Assembly: GCA_027596195.1 (NCBI GenBank)
Contig: JADGJG010000149.1
Coordinates: 1 to 36,501 of the forward strand
Source: Podochytrium sp. JEL0797
Taxonomy: Eukaryota; Chytridiomycota; Chytridiomycetes; Chytridiales; Chytriomycetaceae
Direction: 5' to 3'
DNA length: 36,501 nt
Shown: positions 22,680-36,501 of the stretch, one piece after another
Layout: the number at the start of each line of letters is the position of its first letter
Position numbering within the stretch: position 1 is the stretch's first letter
Program-made: the position numbers and the translations under genes
Notes under the pieces: model-generated
Seen by the model: only the letters and a program-made list of their open reading frames with translations
Databases searched by the model: none
What the model was told of the DNA's origin: nothing

Positions 22680-23741
22680 TGAGGGGGTCTTGGAAGGGGA
22701 ATTTGCCTTTCATGTGGAAGGTTTTGTTTTTGTTGTAGTTTTCTCCCTGATTTTTCGTTTACAGTAAAAATAATGTTGGCTTTCATGGGTATTTTGCATT
22801 GGCTTGGAAGGATTCGTGGTTGACGTGGTTGTCTGTGGGAATTGATTTTGGAGGTTCTTCCCAAGTTTATGTCCAAGAATTGAATACCCCTGTTTAAAGA
22901 AAATGTGGAAGCAAATAGAAGTGACGGAAACACGTGTCGATGATGCGTGCGGTCTCTTTGTCGCCTTTTTTCCCCTTCTACATATCTAAGTAAAAACAAA
23001 AAACACCTGTCAAAATCACATCAAAATCACCCGCCCTCATTTCATGCACCCCCATTCTAGCGAGCAACCGAGATTCCTATCATCTGCTGCAACTTGAGAG
23101 AGCATTCGGCTTGCCGTTGGATGATATGGACCCCGTAATCAGGCTGGTTCGCTTCACACTGATCTCTCTTCCGTCTGAGGCAAAGTTGTGATGCCCGACT
23201 TTGGGCTGGGGTTGTGGCCAAGGGCAGTTGTGGCGCTTTTTTGCTGTGTCTCAAGTTTGCTTTTGATCCCCTATCTGCTCCCCTCTCTGACTTTATTTAT
23301 ACTGGGGTTATATCGTTTATGTCGGATGTTGTTTGTTCTTTATCTGCGTAAATCAAACCGCATCACCCCGCCCCTTTAGGCACCCTTTTGAGGCTCAAAG
23401 AGTTTGCCAATATTTATGGGCACTGTTTGAGCAGGTTTTCACGCTCCTTCCTCGTTTGTTGGTTGATGTTCACTCTATTTCTGGTTCGATTTGGACGGAA
23501 AATCAATCCAGCGTTCTGAGCAAGAAAACAGTTTTTGTAAATACAGCATTTTTTCCGCGGGTCTCCCTGACCTTTTCTCTCACTATCACCTTCTCCATCT
23601 CCCTTCCCGTCTTTCCCAAACTCCATCGAATTGAAACCGCGATAAAGCTTTGTGCACGCGTGCTTTCGCCATCGCTCGGCTTGTGAAATTTTTCCTGAAA
23701 ACGATTCCTTCGCAAAATCCATTAACCCCTGGCAAAACCTC
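22680..23741. other. Intergenic region without a supported gene
   Basis: About 1.06 kb between the INSIG stop and the permease start, containing the INSIG 3' UTR and permease 5' region. Several open frames on both strands lack conserved motifs. The last 100 bp are C/T-rich, compatible with a fungal promoter or leader. Confidence 0.4.
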
Positions 23742-25387
23742 ATGGCCAAACCCGCAGCTGTCCTCCATACCCAGAGCTCCTCGGCCACGCTTCTCCCCGA
23801 GCACTCTGTGGACCTCACGGATGTGGCCAGTCCCGCGCCGGCCCGCCAAGTCCTCTTGAACCCATCGAATGCCAAGCAAATCGCTGGCTTCGAAACGCGC
23901 GGTGTCGAGTGGATCCCTGCCTCTGAGCGAACCAAGGCTAACCTGTTCAACAACTTTCTGCAGTGGTTTTCGTTCAATATCGCAGTGACTACAGCCCCTG
24001 TGGGGTGTTTGGCTGTGTTTTTTGGGCTTGGGACACGATCTGTGTTTTTCACGATTGTTTTCTTTAATGCGATTGCTTGTGCGATGGTTGGCTTTTTGGC
24101 TACGATGGGGCCTGTCACGGGTGAGTTTTTGTCGCGTTTTTGGGGGATGCGGAGTGTGTCGCGTTTTTGGGGATGCGGACCGTGTCTGATTTTTTACAAA
24201 TTGCAGGTCTTCGACAGATGATTATTGCGCGCTTCTCATTCGGATACCTCGGTGCTAGTTTCGTTGCCTTCTTGAACATTTTGACCCAGATGGCATTTTC
24301 CGTCCTGGCTGTGTTAATTGGAGGTCAAACTTTGTGTGCCGTTTGGACCTCGCTGCCGCTGACGGGTGGGATCGTGATTGTGTCGCTGCTTTCTCTTTTG
24401 TTCTCCTTCTTTGGGTTACAGTGGGTGCATGCGTATTCGCGTGTTGCGTGGGTGGGTGTGTTTTGTATTTTTTGTTTGATTTGGGGCGCGGCTGGGAGTG
24501 AGTTTGTGTATAAGGACAATGTGGTGGAGGGACGGGATCTTACGAATGCGGTTCTTTCGTTTGGTGGGATTGTTTTTGGGACGGCTGCTGGGTGGGGGCC
24601 GATTGCATCGGATTATAACATGGTGAGGGAGAGAAGGGTTATGAAAGGCGGACTCATTTGCTTTTGAACTCAGCATCTGCCTGAAGACACGTCTCGTCTT
24701 CTCATCTTTGCCATGACTTTCTTTGGAAACTTCATTCCGCTCGTGTTCCTCGAAGGCCTTGGATTTGCCCTCACCACTACGTTCGCCAACAGACCTGACT
24801 GGAGTGATGCGTTTGACAAATCGTGGGGTGATCTGGCAAGCGAAATCCTCAGTCGCTACGGCTCCGGGTGGCAATCCTTCTTCATGATTCTCCTGTTCAT
24901 CTCGGCCGTCACGATCAATATTCCGACTACGTATTCCACGGGGCTTTCCATCCAGGCTCTCGGCTCCATCTTTCAACGCGTCCCGCGTGCGGTTTGGGTC
25001 GTGTTTGCGACGGTGGCATACACGATTGCGGCTATTGCGGGGCAGAACAGTTTCTTGACCATCATGCAAAACTTTCTCTCGATCCTTTCGTACTGGACTG
25101 CCATGTTTTTCGTGGTTCTCTTTGAAGAGGATTTGTTTTTCCGCAAGGGAAAGTATCATTCGGCTGATTATGATAATGCGGCGGCTCTTCCCGTTGGGTT
25201 TGCTGGGTTCTGCGCCATTATTGTGAGTGGTGTGGCTGCTGTGTTGGGGATGAGTCAAACTTGGTTCATGGGGCCTGTGAGTAACGCGATTGGGGGTGGG
25301 GATCTTGGGTTTTTGTTGGTGTTGCTGTTTGCTGGGGTTGTGTTTCCGATTGCGCGTGTTGTGGAGAAGACGGTGTGGGGAAGATGA
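23742..25387 (+). CDS. NCS1-family nucleobase permease (purine-cytosine permease type)
   Basis: Exons 23742-24120, 24207-24622 and 24674-25387 (phases 1, 0) give 502 aa. Plasma-membrane H+ symporter of the nucleobase:cation symporter-1 family, resembling fungal Fcy2/FcyB cytosine-purine permeases. Signatures: cytosolic N-terminus with ETRGVEWIPASERT, TM1 NFLQWFSFNIAVTTAPVG, RQMIIARFSFG preceding TM3, FGTAAGWGPIASDYNMHLPE (the SDY-x-x-LP motif at the TM6 region), and about 12 hydrophobic segments. The start was chosen at the first ATG with family-like sequence; an upstream in-frame extension to 23652 is non-family. The first intron contains a short tandem repeat. Exact substrate (cytosine, adenine, hypoxanthine, vitamin B6) cannot be told. 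Confidence 0.9.
24131..24183 (+). repeat. Two-copy 26-27 bp tandem repeat inside a permease intron
   Basis: GTCGCGTTTTTGGGG-ATGCGG occurs at 24131-24157 and 24158-24183, filling most of the 86-bp intron 24121-24206. Looks like a recent slippage or duplication within the intron. Confidence 0.8.
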
Positions 25388-25410
25388 AAGGTTTTCTTTT
25401 CAGAACTTTG

Positions 25411-25416
25411 ATTAAA
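25411..25416 (+). terminator. ATTAAA polyadenylation signal candidate, permease gene
   Basis: ATTAAA about 25 bp past the permease stop codon, ahead of the unrecognised fragment at 25473. Confidence 0.35.
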
Positions 25417-25472
25417 GAATGCTTGGTTGAGTGGCGTCGCCTTCCCCCGTGCGTTCAAATTGAAAATATTTT

Positions 25473-25898
25473 TTGATTGCCACTGTGAAGATTCTGAATG
25501 GTGGCGACAGCCTCCCCAACTACGCTCCCTCTGTTGATCTCTCGTCGACCCTCTTCATCAGCCAGCTAGATGCCAGAAACATTGGGCTCTCCAAGCCTGC
25601 CAAGCCCGACGGCGATGGATCACCTGTCTTCCTCGCCAACCTCCACCTCACCTCCGTCAAGATGCTGCGCCAAACCGTCCAAGGACTTGAGAGAAACCTC
25701 AACCAAAAGCCGCCCTTCCACACTGTGGCCCCAGGGATCACGCTGACCCGTGCCGATGGCTCCGCGCTCGCTGAGCTCAAAATGTTCGATCAAGATGACA
25801 CTAATGGATACACGATCCAGACAGCGAGTGGAGAATATAAGTTTGTGGAGGAAAACCCACGCGGCATTAAGAATTTTCATATAGCCCAGTGTCATTGA
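25473..25898 (+). pseudogene. Unrecognised coding-like fragment truncated at a duplication edge
   Basis: An open frame of about 140 codons with strong G/C preference at third positions and regular alternation of hydrophobic residues (for example FLANLHLTSVKMLRQTV and HTVAPGITLTRADGSALAEL), so it looks like real coding sequence. It has no ATG near its start; it could begin at an acceptor-like AAG near 25490. Its last eight codons (NFHIAQCH) lie inside the ABCC duplication unit and recur at 31280-31306 after unrelated sequence. The frame therefore probably belonged to a gene whose end was replaced at the breakpoint, or is a terminal exon of a model I cannot complete. I do not recognise the family. 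Confidence 0.45.
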
Positions 25899-26036
25899 TA
25901 CATGGCTTCCGCTGCTAATGCCAGAAATGAGCGTACTTTCCTTCCTGGTGGGGAACATTTTGATGATATCCCTGCCCGCAAGACGACGAAATGATTAAAA
26001 AAAGAGATTTTTTCTGAATAAAATTCATTTAGTCGC

Positions 26037-29000
26037 TTATCGCGCTTCATCCGCCATTTTGCGCAAAAGCTGCGCATTGGAAGACCCAGTTTCATCAATC
26101 AACGCCGAAAACAATGAGGCCGGGTTGTTGGCGAGCTTGACGGGTGAATCCAACTCCATCAAGCGGCCACTCTCGAGTACGAGGATCTTGTCGTAATCCA
26201 TGAGGGTATTCAATCGGTGTGCAATACAGAGAATCGTACAATCGAAAAACTCCTCGCGGAGAACCTTTTGGATGTACATGTCTGTTTCCAAATCCACGGA
26301 CGCGGTCGCTTCGTCGATGAGGAGAATCTTGCTCTTGACCAACATTGCGCGGCCAAGACAGAGTAATTGTCTCTGGCCCAGTGAAAGATTGCTAATAAAA
26401 CGAGTTGTGAGATGAGTGTGAGTCGACGAGTCATGAGGACGCGAAAAAAAGAGTCTTCATACCTTCCTCCCTCTGCAACGGGAGACTCGAGCTTTGACCC
26501 GAGACTTGTCACAAAATCGTTCAGCGAGCATCTTGCCAAAACTGCCCAGAGCTCGTCGTCCGAGTGACGTCCGAAAGGATCCAAGTTGGAGCGAATCGTA
26601 CCATCTGTCGAAACAATTAGACTAAATCGGGGGTGCCGATGCGAAGCGAACTCACCAAACAAAACGGGCGATTGAGGAATAATTGCCAACCGGCTTCTCA
26701 AGTCACTGAGTTCGAGTCCAGAAATGTCGACCCCATCGATATGAATCGTTCCCTCGCAAAACTCCACCAATCGAAAGACGGCCGAGATGATGGAACTCTT
26801 TCCCGCACCCGTACGTCCAACCACACCCACCTTCGTGCCGGCAGGAATATCAAAGGTCAATGAGTGCAGGATCGGGTCGAGTTCAGGTCGGTATTTCAAG
26901 GAGAGGTTCTTGAATGAGATCGCGCCGGACGATGGCCAAGTCTTGGCGGGAGGAAGCGTCACAGCGTCAGGTGCCCTTTCTGGCTTCAAATCGGTGATGT
27001 AATGTGACAGACGTTCGATAGAGTTCATTCTCGCTTCGCAATCGGCGATCTTGAATTTTGAAACAGCAACGCATTAGGAAAAGAGTTCATGCGTCAAAAA
27101 GGAAGAAGTGCTCACGTTTCTCATTCCAAAGTTGAGCAAAACCATCATCGACAAACAGTACGACAACGCGAGTCCCAACAGCGCGGTATCGATCTGAAGG
27201 ACTACACCGAGAAGCGCCATCATTCCAATCAAACACGCGACAAACGATTCAGCACGGACAGACACCCAGATGTCCAGACAGTTGATGATATACGTGGGTC
27301 GATTGGCCGAGTCTTGCAGAGTTTCTTGCGTCAAAATGAACTTTTCGGTCGCACCAAACGCGCGGATGACGGAAATGCCCGAAAACGATTCCGAGACTTG
27401 AGCGTACAATGGAGATCTAGCCAGAGCTTCGATTCTCTTGAGCTCACGCAGGCAACTGTTGCAATCAAGGGGTGAGCGAGGTCACGAAATCGGGTTCAAC
27501 ACTCGCTCACTTACGCGCGATAAATCTTCAAAATGTATCCATAAATGGGACTGATGGCGAGAATAACGATCAACATATACGGTGACGCGTAAACAATCAG
27601 AACCAAGGTTCCGAGAACGCTGAGAATGACCTCCATGTTTGACTGGAACAGACGAGGAAGCTGACGGTCGGCTGAAAGGCGGCTTGCAATTAGAATGGTA
27701 AAAGAAGAGAGGAAAATCTCCTTACTTTCACTAAAGTCCTTCGAAAAGCGCGAGATAATGCGACCTGATGGGTTGGTCTCGAAAAACAGCATTGGAACCG
27801 CAAGAATAGACGAAAGAGCCTTCTTGTGAATGTTTCTGCCAGCGTTGATGCAAGCTTTTGCCAACGCGATCGTCAAATAAGCTGAGTGGGGTGTTTTAGA
27901 TCCGCGTCACACCAGTCGAAATCAACGGGATTACCAATCAAAAAACTTTGCAACACAGCTAACAAAGCCAGACCGGACATGTAGAAAGAATTGTCGTGGC
28001 CGAATTGGTAATCTACCCAGAATGTGAGCCACAAATTGCTGAAGATTGCGACTGCTTGCCAAAGCACAAATACGGCCGCCAAAAACGCGATATAAACCAA
28101 CGATCCCGAATTCCAGAAGCTGATGCAAGGAAAGTGTCAAGAGATGCGCAAAGTATTGAGCACAGGCAGAAAGCACTCACTAGAACGTGAAATATTTGAG
28201 GGAGACGCCACCCGTGATTCTCTCTTCCTCTTCCATCAAATCGTCTCCTTCCGCATCACCCTCTTTCAAGACATCGCCAACGTGAGCAACATCCACCTTG
28301 TTTAATTTCTCCAGTTCTTTCTCCGCGGCTTCTTCATCGGTTGGCTTTCGGCCGTGTCTGGAAAATATGATGGTTCAACGAGGGCTCACCGCGTATTCAA
28401 AATTGACAATCAACTCACTCTTGCATCAACAACTTGAATCCTCCATCGGCAGCCATGAGATCTTCATACGAGCCCTGTTCCGAAATTGACCCGTTTGCAA
28501 GCACGACAATCTGATCGGCATGGTGAGCAATGTGGAGCTGGTGGGTCACGAGAATAACGGTCTTGTCGCGACAGAATCCAAGGATGCACTCCTCCAGAAT
28601 GTGACGGCCGACGTGAGAATCAACAGCGGCGAGGGGATCATCCTGTTGGCGAGAAAATACACGTATCAGCGACACGCAAGTTGATGAGGTCTCAAGGAAA
28701 ACCAGCACGAACCAGCAGCAGAATTTCAGCGTCAGAATAAACGGCTCTCGCCAAATTCACTCGTGCGGCTTGGCCCCCGGATAACGTGACTCCCTTCTCG
28801 CCAATCTCGGACATGTCGCCGTGGGACAAGAGTTCCAAATCTTTGGCGAGACTGCAACACTGAATGACTTGGTTGTATCGCTTCTCGTCGAAGCTTGCAC
28901 CGAAAAGAATGTTGTTCCGCAGGGATTGGTTCTGGAGCCACGCGGCTTGCGGGCTGTACCCAAAGTTTCCAGAGTGCTGAAATAAATTCGAGATTAATGT

Positions 29001-31110
29001 CAGGACTTGCAGGTCGGAAAACTCAAAAATCGGAACGGATGAACACACGACGACACACACCTTGACTTCACCGCCGATCTGCAGCATATCTCCAATAATC
29101 GCCTGGACCAAACTGCTCTTCCCAGATCCCACTTTCCCTACAATCACCGTCAAAGACCCCTTCTTGACGTTCAAATCAATCTCCTGCAACTTGAATGCTG
29201 ACGTCGGTTGCAAGTCGACCAACTCGATCTCTTCCTCCACGAGAGTTTCCATCAACTTGTCCTTCTTGAGTCTCTTTTCCTTTTCCGCAATCTCGTCAGG
29301 CGAGAACACACTGGCCCACTGGAAGGACGCGTTTTCCAACACGATCGCGTTGGCGTCCGGGAGTTGGGTTGCATGGCCAGCGAGGAGGGCCAGTTCGTCC
29401 TCGAGTTCCTCCATTGCAAAAAACTTGGCGAGACGTTCGAGAGAAACAAAGAGGGTCCAAACCATTCTGAATTTCAAGGGGGGGATGAATACGCGACGCA
29501 CACACACAGGGGAAAAGCAAACACGCAAACTCAACTGCAGAACCAATGGGGCGACTGCGATGGGCAGTTTGATCAAGTTGACGATGCTGAGGGTCGAAAA
29601 AATCGTGGCCGCATCCACTACGTTTCCCAGCGAGCTGTACACCGTGAAAGTGATGACGTTCACAAAACTCGGCAAGATGTTCATGATGGCCGAAAACGAC
29701 GCGCCAATCATCCGCAGGCGAATGTGCTGCTTCAACTCGCGGTCCCGAAGCATCGACAAGCGTTCGAAAAAGGCCGTCTCCCATGCAAAGAACTTGACGA
29801 TTTTGATCCCGTTGATTACTTCTCCCGTCACTTTGACGCGTTCATCTGTCGCGGAGAGGGCTTTTCGTTCGAATTTGATTGCCAGGGAGGAAATGGTCAG
29901 GGACGCCCCCGTGCAAACAACCATGAAGGCCAATCCAGCAGCACCGGCAGGACCAGCGAACAAGATGATCAGAATGCTTAAACTGAGGATCTCGAAAGGC
30001 ATGACGAAGACGTCGGAGAGATATTGAAGGGAGTCCTGTATTTTTTTTCGTAGTTTAGAATCTCGAGTTTTTTCGTCGACAGAATCATACCGAGATGACG
30101 TTACAGTCGGACGCAATGAGGTTCATGATAACACCAGTAGGGTATCGCATGCGTCCTTTGGTGCCAAGGCGCAGAGCCTTCTTGTAAATCATGGACAAAA
30201 TCGCGGCTTTGATCGACATGGAGGCTGTTGTTGATTCGCGCGTTTAACTTGATTGACGCACAAAAACACATCATAAAACAAACCTCCTCTCGAAATGTAT
30301 TGACTGTTGTTCCAACACAGAGCTTGGAACATCTGACAAACAAACAGTGCCGCAACCATCCAATACGCCTCACTCGACAGCATCGGTGCGTTCAACAGAC
30401 CCGCGAGAACAATGGGAGCCATGAGCTGTGCAATGAGGTGCATTGCGTGAAGTCCGATCGCCATGGCGCTGCGGTAGGGAAAATACAAAGTTTGGTACGG
30501 GCGGGGAGCCATGCGATTCCAGAACCAAAAACCAGGCAACTCACATTTTCTTGCGTTCTGCGTATAGCATTCCCTTCAACAGTGCCCACTTGATGCGGTT
30601 CTCCCTGGGAGTGAGTTTTGGCTTCTTGGGGTCTGGTTGGTGATTTGCCGCCGAATCTTGATGACCAATCTCGGCTTGACCACCCGGCAGCTTCTCCGAA
30701 TGTTGATCCTTCTCTTCGGATTCCAAATCGCCCGAATGCAGTTCCTCCAGACTAATGTAACGCTGCATCGCGGCTTGGATCCGGTCCGTGGAGCTCTTGG
30801 TGTGGAAGACGGGATGCAACTTGAACAAGTCGGCAAACTGCAGTGGCGTCTTGGCAGCTTTCTTGATGAACGAGGTGAGCCAAAATACGGCAATGAACAT
30901 GTACCATCTGCAATGGAAGGATTGGATGGGTGTGAGTTGGCGATTTAATACTCTTACGAACGGAAACAGGAATGGAGACAAGACTCACCTGGCACTCTCT
31001 TCAGGGCTCTCGTTTCCATACTCAGGATCAATTGGCTTCTCTTCACTAGAATCCGGTAGGGAAGTCACTCCGGTGGACGCTTTGTCGTTGTGCATTGGGG
31101 TTTTGGACAT
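26037..31110 (-). CDS. ABCC-family (MRP-like) full ABC transporter, copy A
   Basis: Sixteen exons (minus order): 30989-31110, 30545-30907, 30284-30468, 30091-30224, 29536-30035, 29061-29466, 28713-28976, 28419-28642, 28181-28357, 27935-28119, 27726-27881, 27515-27671, 27116-27455, 26656-27049, 26463-26604, 26037-26391. All phases fit; 1367 aa. No TMD0, so a short ABCC (like yeast Yor1 or MRP4/5): TMD1-NBD1-TMD2-NBD2. NBD1: Walker [10 protein letters not shown] (545), Q-loop SPQAAW, signature LSGGQ (635), Walker B ILLLDDP. NBD2: GRTGAGKSS (1149), IPQSPVLF, signature LSLGQRQ (1252), [12 protein letters not shown]. The ABCC hallmark [10 protein letters not shown] precedes NBD2. Both ATP sites look intact. 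Exports organic anions, conjugates or drugs; substrate unknown. Near-identical copy B follows head-to-tail. Confidence 0.93.
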
Positions 31111-31279
31111 GATTGGAAGTGGTCGTGATTCCGGGGTGAAACTTGTGGAGATTCGTGGCGTTCGTGACGATCAGATGTGGATCAGTTTCTGCTGGAGTGG
31201 TTTGAATTTGAATATCGAAAATTGGGGAGATGGGCCGGAGATCCGGACCGGGAATTTGTCACTTCCGGCGAATTTTGAA
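31111..31279 (-). promoter_or_regulatory. 5' flank of ABCC copy A, cut by the duplication junction
   Basis: Only about 170 bp separate the copy A start codon from the beginning of unit 2, which carries the 3' flank of copy B. Copy A's promoter must be this short segment or extend into the 3' region of copy B. Confidence 0.45.

Positions 31280-36501
<5,222 letters not shown>

Larger units (their letters stand above)
25872..31279. repeat. Tandem duplication unit 1 (about 5.4 kb, one ABCC gene)
   Basis: Begins at AATTTTCATATAGCCCAG and ends where the same sequence starts again at 31280. It carries one whole ABCC gene with its 3' flank and about 170 bp of 5' flank. The offset to unit 2 is constant at 5408 bp through 27881, then grows by small indels to 5466 bp near the 5' end of the gene. 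Confidence 0.93.

Noticed and set aside
23414..24118. 234-codon minus-strand frame at the 5' end of the permease
   Set aside because: Antisense to a clear NCS1 exon, with no recognisable domain.

Overview
The window reads as nuclear DNA of a fungus, most likely an early-diverging (chytrid-like) one. This is an inference from gene content and gene structure: many short spliceosomal introns (about 50-150 nt) with GTRAGT-type donors and YAG acceptors, an INSIG protein, a TALE homeobox gene, a MARK/Par-1 kinase, a mitochondrial ribosomal protein, and LRR, F-box/ankyrin and ABCC genes. I see no bacterial-style operons, no tRNA or rRNA genes, no recognisable transposon ORF and no CRISPR array.

Layout: (1) 1-1598, 3' part of a CDF zinc transporter (+), convergent with (2) 1690-3465, a nine-exon LRR membrane protein (-). 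(3) 4038-5968, TALE homeodomain factor (+). (4) 6403-7984 (+) and (5) 8536-10107 (-), an inverted, tail-to-tail pair of secreted periplasmic-binding-protein-like paralogs, probably GPI-anchored. (6) 10555-12952, F-box-like/ankyrin-like protein (-), flanked on both sides by decayed 3' fragments of its own family (10251-10510 and 13128-13256). (7) 13349-14353 and (8) 14802-15819, tandem alpha/beta-hydrolases (-); the first has Cys in place of the nucleophile Ser. (9) 16638-19051, MARK-like kinase (+), followed about 1.35 kb later by an orphan copy of its 3' end. (10) 20676-21344, mitochondrial uL22 (-), divergent from (11) 21984-22679, INSIG-family protein (+). (12) 23742-25387, NCS1 nucleobase permease (+). 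(13) 25473-25898, an unrecognised coding-like fragment ending inside a duplication edge. (14) 26037-31110 and (15) 31445-36501, two head-to-tail copies of a 16-exon ABCC full transporter (-), the second running off the window.

The dominant theme is local gene duplication at every stage: a near-identical 5.4 kb tandem repeat (ABCC), an inverted pair (PBP-like), a diverged tandem pair (hydrolases), and three decayed 3'-end copies (two ankyrin-family, one kinase). Functionally the genes cluster loosely around the cell surface and transport (zinc, nucleobases, ABCC efflux, a secreted ligand-binding protein, an LRR protein), but nothing in the sequence shows that they act as one pathway. All gene models were joined by hand from reading frames and splice signals; exon phases were checked for consistency, but no transcript evidence was available.
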